Assembly: GCF_030272615.1 (NCBI RefSeq)
Contig: NC_081413.1
Coordinates: 564,140,010-564,204,009, forward strand
Direction: 5' to 3'
Source: Cryptomeria japonica
Taxonomy: Eukaryota; Streptophyta; Pinopsida; Cupressales; Cupressaceae
Length of the DNA: 64,000 nt
The stretch's first letter is position 1. Every line of letters begins with the position of its first letter. Of the stretch, positions 24,842 through 36,844 are shown in pieces. The notes beneath the pieces were generated by a model, which had not been told where the DNA came from, made no database searches, and worked only from the letters and a program-made list of their open reading frames with translations. Made by a program: the position numbers and the translations under genes.

Positions 24842-27800
24842 ATGAGAAGAGTGCAAACAAGGCAAAGTGCAAGCCCAATACAACATTCTCAGCTTTCACC
24901 TCCAAAAAGGAAAAAGCCAACAAATCCTAGTGGGGCTAAATCTCAACCTTCATTCACAAATTTACCGATTCTTTGCTTGCAAGCTCCTCATCTCAAGCTT
25001 TACCAAATTCCACAGTTCAACCGCCTATAAATCTAGTGGCCCATAATTAGCCTAATTATCCTCCAAGGATTCATCCTTTTGTACCTTTCAATCAAGGGAT
25101 CCCCTTGAATCTTTCCCAACATAATGAAATTCCCGCAGTAGCCCTTAAGAGCCTTCCATTTTTCATTGGAGAAGATCAAACCAATGTTATTGAGCACATA
25201 AGAGATGTGGCCTCCTTGTGTGGAGTTCATCATATCATTGAGGAGAATATTGTAGCAAGGCTTTTGGCAACCTCCTTCAAGGGAAAATCTCTTCAATGGT
25301 TCACAAGCTTGTCATTTAACTCTATCTTTGTTGGTATTGTGTTGCCATTGATGTCAACTGGTATAGGATGACAACTAGTATGGGAGATTGATGAGTAGTG
25401 TTGTCATTGATGAATACCGGAAATGGTGCCATTGATGTCAACTAGCATATCAGGTCACCGGTAAGGAAGAGAAGGTCATCTAGCATAATGGGCATTGGAG
25501 ACACTGGTACACAAGTTAGTGATTGACTTGTGTTGAAGACATAAGGACTACAAACCGGTAAGTGACATGTTGGAAGTGCATAGTTGTCGACCAACAAGAG
25601 AGAAAGATGTTGGGCTGTTGATTGTGATGAAGAGGGGGAATGTTACAAAAATCACATCAACACTGGAAGTGAAGTATGTGCAGGCCACCAATATGTTGTG
25701 TGGATGTGAAACAACAAGACTCCCACCAGATAAAGATGTAGTCACCATATGAAGAGATGACTGATAATCAATGTGCCCAACCAGATCACATGTGCCTGTT
25801 TCAAGATATGCATGCTCAAACAAGGAAGCCACATTGGTGCAATTCAGGATGAAGATGACAAGGATCCACTCCCACCGGTAAGTGGAGCTTATCTCCTATT
25901 ATGCATGGAATGCATCATAGTCCTTCGAGATAAGACAAAAGAGTTAAAGGCAGGTGATTGAAGGCTCACACCGGATGAACTTGTGAAACACTAAGTTGCC
26001 TTAGGTGCATGAGATTAGAGATATGCACTAGATCAATAGGGTAGACATGATGAGTTGTTGGTACAGAGAAGGAAGGATATGTTTGTCACTTTGACAAACC
26101 AATTGATAGGAGAACCGGTCTATTGATGAAGAAGGCAAGTTTGAGTAGATGTAGAAAGATGGAGTTTGTTGAAGATTGATGACATGATATCATCAAGGTG
26201 GTTGCCGGTAAGTATGTCCATCGATAATGCTGACAAGGTGCAGAAGTGAAAAGCTCCCATATGTTGAAGATGTGCATAAGGTAGGTTAGCAAGTCTGCTA
26301 ACCGGTTTAGGTGCTCCACCGGAAGAGAAGTAGTGTGCAAGGTTGAAGGTAGACCGGTTAGGGTATAACCGATAGGTTTTGTGAACCGGTTGATGAACCC
26401 GGTTGAGTGGTTGGTTGGTGATCTTGTATGGACTAACATAGAAGACATAGAAAAGGTGGATGCCAACATAGATGCCATGTGGAGGTGAAGTGGCATGCAT
26501 GCACAGGTCGGTGTGATGTGTTGGTGAAGTTGTCGGTGATTGGTCCAACATTTATGATGACTCTGAAGCTCGAGGAGTGAAGGCAAGACATTGTGGCTCA
26601 AGCTCAAGGAAACAAAAAAGATCTAGTACAAACTAATCTTGTATATTGAAGAGGGTGAAGGAAACCACATCACACATGTGATTGATCAAACAAAAGGCCA
26701 AAAATCATGCTACAGACGGTTAAAGATAACAAACCTATGTTGAAAGGGAAAGAGCATGGTGATGCTAATTGATGAGCTATAAGTCATCAATTAAGGTCAT
26801 GATATTTGATTAGATATGATGTGCCATGATGATCAGAGATCAAATCAGATGCAGATTCAGTGCATGGCGAAAACCCTAGTGAGCCAGAAGTTTGAATGTC
26901 GGTCATGGTGGGAAAACTCAAGTATAAGTATTTCTTCTTAGGACTGAAGATGATTGATGATACTACAGGCTGGTTGATAAATAAAAAAGAGTGAATGAGA
27001 AACAATGAGATAATCAGTCAGAGACTTCATTGAAGATCATAGAGACTGAGTGTTGAAAGTGCAACCAGTGAGAGGTTTTGGCAGGGAAAAACCGACAAAG
27101 ACAAAGAAATTGGTAAACTACAAAGTGAGTTGCAGTGGTGTAAACCGGCAGTGTTAGAATCTGCAATAAAGAAGAGAAGGAGTTACAATGCAGATCAAGT
27201 AGTTGAGGAGATCCGACAACCCAGAGATCAGTGCAGTTAAGCCTGCAACTGAAGTGACCGACAAGTTGAGAACTGGTAGTGTGCAAAGAGTAGAACCGAC
27301 AGAGAAGGAGAAGAGGTTGAATAGGTAAGGGTGCAATAGAGATTGAGGTGGAGCAGAGAGTGAGTTGTAGCAGGAGATATGGTTGTAACAGTGAGAGGCT
27401 GAGAAGAGAACCGACAGGGAATTGAAGGGAGGTGAACTGTTGGAGAGACATACATGAGAGTTACAAAGTTCTTTTGTAACAAGAATATTACTTTTGTATT
27501 TATGATATGATCTTGTAATCACTGAGTTGGAGCTTGGTGCAAGGGTTAGTGCTCCTTGGGTTGGTGCCCTAAAATCAGGGGTTGGTGCTCCTTTGGTTGG
27601 TGCCCTAAAGTAGGAGTGGTACTCTTTGGGTTGGTGCCCTAAATGTTGTAACTGAGGTTTTCATTGTGAGGCTGGATTGGTGTAGTAGACTCGAACAAGA
27701 CTTCTCATCGAGGTTTTTCCCATCTTGGGTTTTCCTTGTACATCAGGGGTTATGTGATGTCCCTTTTACATGTGGTTACATTTATATAATCCTACCATCT

Positions 27801-28708
27801 AATTGGTATGTCTGTTTTGTGTTATATCAATTAACCGATGTATTGACATAGGATAGAAAAGGGTTAAGTTTGGAAACCACTGATTCACCCCCCCTTCTCA
27901 GTGGCATCTTGTGTTCAACAATCTCTACATGGGATGAGTTGGGAGAACACTTGAACATACAATTTGAAGATAAATCAAACCATCTCTCTTTGGTAGAGAA
28001 ACTCACTATCATCAAGAGAGCACCACATGAGCAAATGATGAATTTCAACTTCAAATTTCAAAAAACTTGGAATATAATTGTAACTGTGGTAAGACCATCA
28101 AATGACCATTCTTTCCTTTATTATTTGAAAGCTCTTAACAATGACATTTTAGTGATGATACAGTCAATGGGTGGATACTCATCACCTGTTGCTTTTAATA
28201 TTGCAACAAGAGCTAAAAATAGTCTTATCCAAGCTAGAAAAATAGCTCCTAGACCTCCAATGCCAATTTTACCTGAGATACAACCACCTATTCTTGAGAA
28301 AATTCTTGCTATAGCTGTTGTCCCACCTTTTTCAACCCTAGGTTATCAAGCTCCAGCCTAAGTTAATGTTATCCCTAGTCAGTCTTAAGACTTAGATGAG
28401 TTCAAACAAGAAATCAAAGGCATGTTTCAGACCTTGGGTAATAAGCCAGTCAACCTTGAGAGGTAACAAAATCAAAATGTCAGGCCTTACCAAGATCCTT
28501 ATCAGCCAAGTAGGCCTCCCAAACAAGTTGATCGTCAAGTCCAAAAATGAAATAATAACCAAAGGCCTTTTCAACCTTATAATCCCAACATAGTCAACTC
28601 ATTGAAAGAGTTAGTACCTGTCCAAAATAACTTGGCTCAAGATTATGATTGGTGTTATCCATGTAATCAGCCTCACATCCAAGCTTCTTGTCCAAATGGG
28701 ATACTCAA
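24842..28708 (+). pseudogene. Ty3/gypsy gag relic split by a solo LTR
   Basis: Gag is readable in pieces. PFVPFNQG and LKSLPFFIGEDQTNVIEHI, then FKGKSLQWFTSLSFNSI lie at 25070-25328. After the LTR insertion it resumes with TWDELGEHLNIQFEDKSN and LTIIKRAPHEQMMNFNFKF (27921-28100). The C-terminal part has a CYPC..PHIQASC zinc-knuckle-like motif (28650-28690). In-frame stops lie at 25028, 28359, near 28385, 28465 and 28548. The sequence is cut at 28708 by the chromovirus. No pol follows beyond 37312, so the rest was deleted or lies elsewhere. Confidence 0.8.
25329..27920 (+). repeat. 2.6-kb solo LTR inserted in gypsy gag (TSD atctt/atctc)
   Basis: The insert starts TGTTGGTATTGTG at 25329 and ends TTCAACA at 27920. 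Removing it with one copy of the duplication (25324-25328 or 27921-27925, 4/5 match) rejoins gag in frame (SFNSI to TWDEL). Near its end it carries the reverse complement of the copia LTR block: GGTTTTTCCCATCTTGGG at 27712-27729 and GATTCACCCCCCCTTCTCAG at 27882-27901. It is therefore the same LTR superfamily in plus orientation and about twice the usual length. Many 'accggt' words occur at 26290-26410. Long open frames on both strands show no known domain. Confidence 0.88.
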
Positions 28709-29189
28709 TGGCGCAGTCATGGTGGGAGAGTCCTCAAAGAGAACAGTCCAAACTGTGCAACAAGAGTTACACAATAGAAACAACTCAAAGTGATGGAGGC
28801 AATATAGAAACAAACTATATCAAATCATGAAAATTAGTGACAAACTGCTGGCAACATGTGGGCTCCAAGATTCGGCTCACAGTTTTGAGTACAAAACATG
28901 TGTGATATGCAACATTCAGCTCAAGCAAGAATATAAGCCAACTTCAAACCTCCTAACCTAGAGAACTATTTCCTATCTTCCTAAACTTAATTCTAAATTC
29001 ATAATTACATTGATTTATATGGTCAAGGGTGATCCGCGTTGACCCAAGGTGAAAAAATCCCCGATGAACAAGATGAAATGTGTAAAACAAAAAGGTTGAC
29101 CTCTACCAAAGAGAACCATTTAGAAAATCCATAAGATGAAGTGCAAACCTAAGGGAAGGTCATCCACACAACAAGGAATGTTGGAAACA
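28709..29189 (-). repeat. 3' LTR of chromovirus
   Basis: Shares 'tggcgcagtca', 'acacaatagaaacaactc', 'tatggtcaagggtgatccgc' and 'cctaagggaaggtc' with the copy at 36845-37312. The high border is set where the two copies diverge. No convincing polypurine tract lies next to it. Confidence 0.72.
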
Positions 29190-29545
29190 ACAATTTGAAG
29201 CTTTACAAGCTACAAAAGAGATCTACAAGATTCGCCAATAGCAAAAAAAAAGGTCCAAGTAATTTCGGTGTTCTAAGCCAGAAAACTCTTAGATTACAGA
29301 AGTGATAACTTATCGGGAAAAGATCCAAACATCTCGCGGACTTAGGATAAGGCAATTGAACATGTCCACAATTGAAATCCAGCTCTACAAGATTAGATGA
29401 GAAAATGCAAAGAAACGTAGAATGAAATGCTAAACTGCAAAATAGGAACAAACTGAAAAGAAAATGTTTTTGGTTGATGCAAGATTGCCAAGAACTAGGG
29501 ATGCTCTTGCATCAGACATCTGAGGTTATCGAAAAAGTGAATCCC
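29190..29545 (-). other. 3' untranslated part of chromovirus
   Basis: Non-coding stretch between the stop after the chromodomain (29546) and the 3' LTR. It is T-rich in element sense, with a TTTTTTTTTGC run at 29246-29255. No motif recognised. Confidence 0.5.
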
Positions 29546-30394
29546 TCACTTTGCTGGGGTCAGAAGAAAACCTAGGCAATCTACCTCTTCTTGAGAAATC
29601 CATGATGAATCTTCAATTGGTATGTCCTTCCACTTCACAAGATACTTTATGTATTGGTTGCTCCAGGTGCTATGCCCAATCCTACTGTCCAAAATGTCTT
29701 CAATATGATCTGGTATCTTCTTCTCCAAGTCTACTATACTGTCCTCACTAAATTCTATCTCATGATATTGATGTAGATCTACAATGTTGAATATAGGTGA
29801 AATACCCAAACTATCTGGTAACTCCACTTCATATGCATTTCTGGAACTGAATTTCCTCAAGATCTTACAAGGTCCAAACTTTCTCATCTTTAACTTATTA
29901 TAAGTTCCAACTGGAAATATTTCTTTTCTCAGATACACCATCACTTCATCTCCCACTTCAAATTCCTTATGTCTCCTCTTCTCATCCGCTTTCTCCTTAT
30001 ATTTGTTGTCCATGTCCTCTAAATGTTGTTTAACCTGAATATGTATTATCTTCATATGCTCTGCAAATTCTTCTACTTCTGCACTCCTCTTGTCTTCATT
30101 ACTAATGTCTCTTAATTTTGATATACCTTTAGGGTGTGTTCCGGTAACAATCTTGAAAGGTGTTCTTTCGGTACTCCTGTACACTGAATTATTGTAGGAA
30201 AACTCTTCTTGTGCAAGAATCAAATCCCAACTTCCGGTCTTCTCTCCAACTAAGCATCTCAACAAATTTCCTAAACTCCTATTTACCACTTCTGCCTATC
30301 CATTAGTTTGTGGGTGAAAAGTAGAACTGAAATTCAAATCTGTCTTCATCTTCTTCCAAAATGTCCTCCAAAAATATCCAACAAACTTAGTGTC
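29546..30394 (-). pseudogene. Chromovirus integrase C-terminal half with chromodomain
   Basis: The integrase core resumes just after the nested insertion (DTKFVGYFWRTFWKKM, then STFHPQTNG with a TAG where Gln is expected near 30297). It continues with the catalytic Glu region (AEVVNRSLGNLLRCL), the GPY/F-like LKMRKFGPCKILRKF, and a C-terminal chromodomain (DSRIGHS..IKYLVKWKDIPIEDSSWISQEEV). The chromodomain of such elements is thought to direct insertion into heterochromatin through histone marks. The frame from 30289 to 29546 is uninterrupted, but the protein is cut from its N-terminal half by the insert at 30395-33067. Confidence 0.88.
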
Positions 30395-33067
30395 TGGTGC
30401 AGGGGCTGTTAGGTCCCGGAGACAACTGAGAGGGGGGTGGGGGGATGAATCAGTTGTCAAATAAATTCAAACCAAAAACAACTTAACCAACCTTAATGCT
30501 TAATACCAGTAAATCAAACTTTATGTCGGTAGACAGTTTATCAGTTATTTGCAGTACCGGTAAAGATTAATGCATAAAATAGAAAGATAATAACATCCAC
30601 AACACATAACACCAATATTTGTACATGGAAACCCTGTAAGGGGAAAAACCACGGTGGGAAACCTTACCCAGAACCAGATGATACTACTGTAGATAGTATG
30701 TATATACAAATGGGGTCTGCACATGCAGAAAGGCCAAGCACCTAGAGCTCACTGCTCAAACACAAATAGGAGTCACACTGACTACAATTGGATGGTTAAA
30801 TCCAATAAAGATGTACTACTCAAAATAAAATCTTTCTATGTTGGATTCAGTACCGGTGTAGTTCTAATTGTCTTCACAAAATCCTACAAAATACTCCTTC
30901 AACCTTCAAATGCTATCTGCATGTAAAGCTCTTCTTATTTTTGCATATACCAAATTATTTCTTCCTTCGCATTCCACACTTGATCTTACAAATAAGATCT
31001 TATATTTATACCATAACCTAAGACCAATTTTAGTAGGTCGGCTCTAATAGATATTACAATAAAACATTTTTACAAGTAAATAAATAACCGATGCAATAAC
31101 TGATTCAACATGTCATCTTGATGCATTTACAACAATAATAAATCATCTCCAAAGTGTGTCGTGCTGATTTGGAATAGATAAGCCTGTCGGTGCTTATCCT
31201 AGACCTATTTGCCGGTAACAACAAATATGCAAACACAAATATACCAATGAACAAATCTCCAAGACAAAGTGTCCAAATGATGTCTTCGACATAACTAGGT
31301 GTTTTCCATATCATTCCAAGTGCCGATGAACATTATATCCTGTCGGTGTCCCAGATACCGGTGACTGTGCATAAGTCACTTGCTTGCCGGTGAACATTGT
31401 CGATTCTTCAAAGTGTCAGAATGGTTAAGTTTAATAGGTGTTGACATCAATGACAAAACCATATCAACATAACCAAAATACCAACATGGGCACTAGGACA
31501 TGTGTCTACTTAATTTTGACACTTGTCTACATCATTTTAATTCATGGTTATGTTAGGAATAGAATGTTAAATGTGTGTGTTTGAAGGCCTATTGATTAGG
31601 TCTAGACAGTGTAATAAGCCCCAAGGCTCCCAGGTGTGTCAACTTGGTCAAAGGCCTTGAATGGGAATTTTATATGTATTTTTTTTTATGTTTAGGGGTC
31701 TGCAATGTGTGGTATGCTCATTCTTGACCTTTGGTGTGAAGGCAAGACTGAATTGTAGAAATTTGTCAAAAGTTGCAAAGTTGCATTATTGTCTTAAGCA
31801 ACTTCTCTCGCAAGATTTTGAAATATGGTTATCCCAAAGGTTACTTGGCTGATTGTATGCATTGGAGGTAGTTGGAGGAGTTCCTTTGTGTGATATAAGC
31901 CTAAAGGAATGATGCCTACTAGTTAGAGAGATGATATTGAATGAATTTCTTGTCTTCAAGCAAACGGTTACTGTGTTTTCCTGCATTTTTCTTGAATTTT
32001 CTATTCTTGCATGATTCCCTGTGAATGGTGAGAATGAATTTAAATTTTGGAAAGTTGTAGCAAAGGTTCACCATACATTTGGAGTTGATCCGAGGTCTTG
32101 AAGCCTTTGGGTTTGGAAGAAAGTGAAGTTTCTATCCCACTGGCCTGACAAAACCCTCAAAACCAGGGTTTGGATGTAAACAGTGACACAAATCAACATC
32201 TCTCTATGAGATCAATCTAAAACCTAGGACGATGTTGATTTGACATGTATAATAGATGTTCTTGGTGGTTTTGGAGACAGGAAGTCTCAATTGTCTTTCC
32301 TAAGATGATGCCCTTGGCTTGACATCGCTCATGTGGCAAGCCTGTGCAGTAGGAAAAGAGGGTGGAAAACTTGAACAACGGATTGAAGGATGGTCAAACT
32401 TGGCATGAGAAGGACCCTTGAAAAAGTGCAGACCCTTGTCAAGTGTTATCCTTTCATTCCTTTGTGACTGGTGAAGCTTTTGAAAGCTTAAACCCTAATA
32501 CTGACTAGAAGAGGCTAAATAGGGTCAGTAGGGTTTGACCATCCATACTCAAAACCCAGATGCAAAAGTTTGCAATCTTGTAGTATGCCCAAAAGTGTAC
32601 TCAAATATCAAAAAATTTCATTGGGTTGTTTAGGTAGGTTGTGAGACAAGTCAAGAAAAGTCCAAATGGAGGGCTAATTGCTTGTAGCCCTATTTCCTAG
32701 GTCCAAAAGGGGGAAATATACAAAGGGCTAGTAAACACCCATCTAAGGGGTCAAGATCAGTGAAAATGCCATATAACACATGTTTAAACACTCACATAGG
32801 TTAGATTCCATATTTTGTGTAAAGGTCATGTTGCTTGGGGTTTGGGGTTGTTAAGTGTCCTTGGTTGATGGGTTGCAACCTTAGGGGTAGGAGACTCCTT
32901 GTCAATTATGAGTTGTCCCGAGTGAAGAGATCCTTGGGAAGGATATAGGGAAAGCTCTAGAAACCTTGAGAAGGTTAAGGACATTGGTCCATTAGGTGAT
33001 ACCAAGTGGAGACCCTTTTTGAGTAAAAACCAAGAAAGTGATATAACATCCCAAACCCTCTGCATCA
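30395..33067 (-). repeat. LTR insert in chromovirus integrase (TSD gtgtc), itself carrying a solo LTR
   Basis: gtgtc stands at 30390-30394 and 33068-33072, and joining the flanks restores the integrase reading SNRDT-KF. The insert has TG..CA ends with an unusually long terminal similarity: TGGTGCAGGGGC at one end and TGATGCAGAGGG (minus strand) at the other. Without the nested 30407-31486 unit it is about 1.59 kb. It has no retroviral coding frames, so it is a solo LTR or a small non-autonomous element. Orientation is uncertain. Confidence 0.85.
30407..31486 (-). repeat. Copia solo LTR, third nesting level (TSD ggggc/tgggc)
   Basis: 1080 bp from TGTTAGG to CCAACA, flanked by ggggc (30402-30406) and tgggc (31487-31491). 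It holds the G-run 'gagagggggg' (30428-30437), 'atgaatca' and 'tggaaaccctgtaaggggaaaaaccacggtggg' type blocks (30625-30658) and ends with 'gttgacatcaatgacaaaacc' before ccaaca, all shared with the copia LTRs of 13385-20943. It sits only 12 bp inside the end of its host insert. Confidence 0.88.
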
Positions 33068-33072
33068 GTGTC

Positions 33073-33753
33073 TCTATTTGAAACTATGCTCTTAAGTAAT
33101 CCATGCAATCTCACCACTTCCTTGAAAAATAGGTCTACAACATGTACAACATCTGTTGTCTTTTTACAAGGTATGAAATGCACCATCTTTGAGAATCTAT
33201 CCACCACCACAAATATAGAATCATTTCCTCTCCGTGTCTTAGGCAATCCAAGTATAAAATCCATGCTTATGTCCTCCCAAGGTCTCTTCAGAACTATCAA
33301 AGGCTTATACAATCCAACATTCTGACTACTATCTTTTGCAAGTTGACAAATTCTACAGCTCTGCACAAATTTCCTGACATCCTTATGAATCTGAGGCCAA
33401 AAGTAATTCTCACTCACCAATGCTACTATCTTATCAAGTCCAAAGTGTCCGACTAATCCTCCACTATGCTTCTCCTTTATTAGAATTTCTCTCATATAAT
33501 TTCTAGGTATGCACAACTGAACTCCTCTAAACAACATCTCATCTTGAATGAAATAATCCAACCACTTAATTCTATCTATCGTAATCGGTTCCTTACAATC
33601 TTTCCAAGGTTCTGCAAAATTCAGGTCATCCTCATACAAGCTCTTCAATTCCTCAAAACCTAACACCTCCACTCTCATCTCTATCAGCAAGTTCCTCCTT
33701 CTGCTCAAGGCATCAACAACTTTATTTGACTTCCCACTCCTATGTTTCAACAC
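33073..33753 (-). pseudogene. Chromovirus RNase H end and integrase N-terminal half
   Basis: LKHRSGKSNKVVDALSRR ends RNase H. Then follow the zinc-binding region (EKHSGGLVGHFGLDKIV..YFWP..RKFVQSCRICQLAK) and the catalytic core with the first two Asp motifs (ISMDFILGLPKTRRGNDSIFVVVDRFSKM; SIVSNRDT). The frame enters the LTR insert right after RDT at 33073. The usual third acidic residue is on the other side of the insert, so no functional integrase can be made. Confidence 0.9.
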
Positions 33754-34329
33754 AAAGATATAACTCTACAAGAACTCCACCCATCTCATATGTCTCTAAT
33801 TCAACTTACTCTGACTGTTCAAAAACTGCAAAGCTTGATGATCTATACACAACACAAACTTCTCAGCCAATAAGTAATGTCTCCACTTCTTTAATGTTTG
33901 TATTATGACATAAAATTATTGATCATACATAGAATATATCCTCCTTGCATCATTCAAATTCTCATTGAAATAAGCTATCGGTCTTCCTTCTTGACTCAAC
34001 ACTGCTTCGATTGCATTCCCACTTGCATTACAATCCACTTGAAATAATTTGCTAAAATCTGGTAAAGCTAACAAAGGCTGCTCTATCACCTTCCGCTTCA
34101 ACAATTCAAATCTCCTATTTGCTCCGGTTGTCCACTTGAAATCCTTTCTATCGCCTCTCATTGTCTCAGTCATAGGGTTGCAAACTGAATTGAAAATTTT
34201 GATAAACTTTAGGTAGAAACTAGCCAATCCATGAAATGATCTTACCTCTCCAATGATTTTTGGTGTAGGCCATTCAACAATTTCCCTTACCTTATTAGGG
34301 TCCATCTTCAATCCATCCGCAAATATCAC
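33754..34329 (-). pseudogene. Chromovirus RNase H region
   Basis: FADGLKMDPNKVREIVEWPTP and FHGLASFYLKFIKIFN are the connection. Then LFQVDCNASGNAIEAVLSQEG is the start of RNase H, with DCNASG where D.DAS is usual. A stop at 33916 separates the later part (FVLCIDHQALQFLN), which continues to 33754. It degrades the RNA strand in intact elements. Confidence 0.85.
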
Positions 34330-34347
34330 AAATCCTAAATAGACTAA

Positions 34348-35226
34348 CTATTCCTTCATGAAACTACACTTCTTAATGTTTATCAACAACTTGTCTTCTC
34401 TCAACCTCTGCAAAACTTGTCTCAAATGCAACATATGTTCCTCCTTTGTCTTACTTAAAATCAAAATTTCATTCAAATATACAATAACAAAGTTACCCAA
34501 ACATTTCTCGAGTACTTCATTCATCAACCTCATGAAAGTAATCGGTGCATTAGTCAATCCAAAAGGCATCACTAACCATTCATACAATCCTTCATTTGTC
34601 TTGAATTTTGTCTTCCACTCATCTCCTTCTTTGATTCTAATATGATGGTATCCACTCTTCAAGTCTATTTTTGTGTAGTATCTAGCTCCACTCAAACAAT
34701 CCATTATGTCATCCATCTTGGGCAAAGGAAATATGTACTTCACTGTGATCTTATTTATTGCTCTAGAGTCGGTACACATCCTCCATTCTCCATTCTTCTC
34801 AGGTTCTAATACTACAGGAAATACACAAGGACTCAAAATTTCTTTGATCAAACCTTTTCTCAACAATTCCTGCACATGTCTATTTAGCTCCTCATTCTCT
34901 ACCGGTGTCATCCAATGTGTTGCTTTATTAGGTAAACTACCTTCAAGAATTAGGTCCATGCAATGACTAATACTTCGTACAATGGGTAATCCATTAGGTA
35001 CATTATTTGAAATGATGCGAACATATTCTATCAATAGCTTCTTTATCTCCTTCGGTTGTTCCTCTTCATGCTCTGGATTGTCAGTTTTCTTAGGAACTAA
35101 AGCAAAACATACTTTCTCATGTCTCATCCCATCCAGGAATTTCCTTCCATCCACCAAATAGATTCTAGCACTGGTAAAAAATTTAGCTTTCAGAGGCTCC
35201 TCCAAGGGTAACAAAGTCCGCTTCAT
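34348..35226 (-). pseudogene. Chromovirus reverse transcriptase with destroyed active site
   Basis: A 292-codon frame covers most of reverse transcriptase: EEELNRHVQELLRKGLI-like entry, EKNGEWRMCTDSRAINKIT, TKIDLKSGYHHIRI, YEWLVMPFGLTNAPITFMRL. The catalytic YxDD box reads YLNE (VIVYLNEILILS, 34455-34490), with both Asp replaced, so polymerisation would be lost. The GDEWKTKFKTNEGLYEWL segment points to a chromovirus. The exact clade was not assigned. Confidence 0.92.
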
Positions 35227-35440
35227 CCCATTTGCAATGATAGTGTATATGTTCTTCCTCCCATCATGTATTGCTTGTCTATCATACTGCTAAGGTCTAC
35301 CCAACAAGATATGACAAATATCCTTTAGAATAATATCACACAAAACTTCATCATGATAATTTCCAAATTTCAATTTCACCAAACATTGTTCACTTACTAG
35401 TACCTTATGGTTATCTCGAATCCATGCTATTTGATAAGGC

Positions 35441-35790
35441 TTAAGGTGCTTCAAGTTCCAAATTCAACTTATTCACCATCTCCTCCAAAACAAGATTATC
35501 TAAACTACCACTATCAATTATAACTTTACAACACTTATTAGATACCTTACATCTAGTTCTGAAAAAATTCCTTCTTTGCAAGGGCTCTTCTTCATCTCTT
35601 ATTTGACGCAAAGCTCTCCTCATTACCAACAATTCTTTATCTTCTAGTTTATTAGCTAATTTAGTATGGTCTTCTTCCACCAATGTTGTTCTTCCAGTGT
35701 TCCTGGTCTTCTTACATTCAAAAGCTTGATGTCCTTCTCCTCCACACTTAAAGTAGGTTCTGCTAAACACTCTTTTATCTTGTCTTCTAT
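35441..35790 (-). pseudogene. Chromovirus zinc knuckle and protease
   Basis: RTYFKCGGEGHQAFEC is a CCHC knuckle whose first Cys is Tyr (TAC, one G-to-A change from TGC). Further on VIIDSGSLDNLVLEEMV carries the DSG motif of an aspartic protease. The frame stops at 35441, and the weakly conserved spacer to reverse transcriptase follows with stops. Confidence 0.85.
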
Positions 35791-36079
35791 CATCTTTTCC
35801 GCAATTCTCATTCCGATATCCTTTAGGCTCTCTTCTCTGGTAAAAAATTATGTCATCTTTTTGGTATGAATTACTATCTCTTCTAAATTCCTTGTCTTTG
35901 TTTTGATCTTTACAGGGTCCTCTTCCTCCTTGAAATATTCTTCTGGAAAACCTTCCACCTCTATCTCTTTACTTCCGCTCATGTCTTTTGTTCAACTTTT
36001 CTTTGGCCTTTAGGGCATATAGATAGACTTCCCCAACACTCTGCAACTTGATTAAATTGAGTTCATCTTGTATAGACAT

Positions 36080-36547
36080 TCACAACCCATTTAAATGTCT
36101 AGAAACTTGTTTGATCTCATCATCAACATGTTCGGATCTGATATTCAACTTGAAAAATGTTTCGGTATACTCCTTCACACTAGATTCCTTCTGCTTTTGG
36201 TTTTGCAACTTCTGGAATAGATTCACTTGATAATCGATAGGCATAAACTTTGATTTTAACTTTCTAACCATCCACTCCCAAGAGATCTTCTCTTTACCTC
36301 TTCTCTGTCTATCGAACTGTAAATGTTCCCACCAAAGAGATTCATGACCTTTCAACTTAGTCCAAGCATATCTCACCTTCCTATTTTCTATGGTGCCTTC
36401 AAAATCAAATTTTTTTTCCATCTCTGTGATCCAATCTAGCGATTTATCTAAATCCAACTTGCTATCATAATCTAGTGGGGTAAAATGTGGTCTAGTATTT
36501 TCTCTAGAAAATTCTCTTAGAAACCTTTCTTCATTTGGATCATTCAT
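36080..36547 (-). pseudogene. Chromovirus Gag (capsid region)
   Basis: The frame starts MNDPNEERFLREFSREN and contains the retrotransposon Gag core: VRYAWTKLKGHESLWWEHL, ISWEWMVRKLKSKFMPIDY, FQKLQNQKQKESSVKEYTETF, then SRHLNGL and a stop at 36080. The ATG at 36547 lies about 285 bp downstream of the primer site, a normal distance. Beyond the stop, a basic RG-rich segment leads to the zinc knuckle. Confidence 0.88.
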
Positions 36548-36831
36548 CGATGGATTTTCTCCTTATTCTCTAGCTGCCACTTCTTCTTCATCTTCACTCA
36601 CATCTTCAACATGTTGACTCTTCTTTGGGTTGTTTCAACAACTTCCAATCAGGCTGCAATTCCTCTCAACATTTCCATCATAGGAGGGTTTGCATTTCCA
36701 CATGCTCCACCATTTCTATTTCCTTTTTGCGTCATCTTCATGCAATTCCTCTGCAGCTGTAGGCTAGATCCATAATCCGCCACACTACAAAAAATCTTAT
36801 AGGACAATGCAATCTCCGGAATTAAATCTCA

Positions 36832-36842
36832 CTCTTATACCA
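36832..36842 (-). other. Primer binding site of chromovirus (Met-tRNA-like)
   Basis: The minus strand reads TGGTATAAGAG two bases after the LTR end (36845). It differs by one base from the initiator Met tRNA complement TGGTATCAGAG. Confidence 0.8.
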
Positions 36843-36844
36843 CT

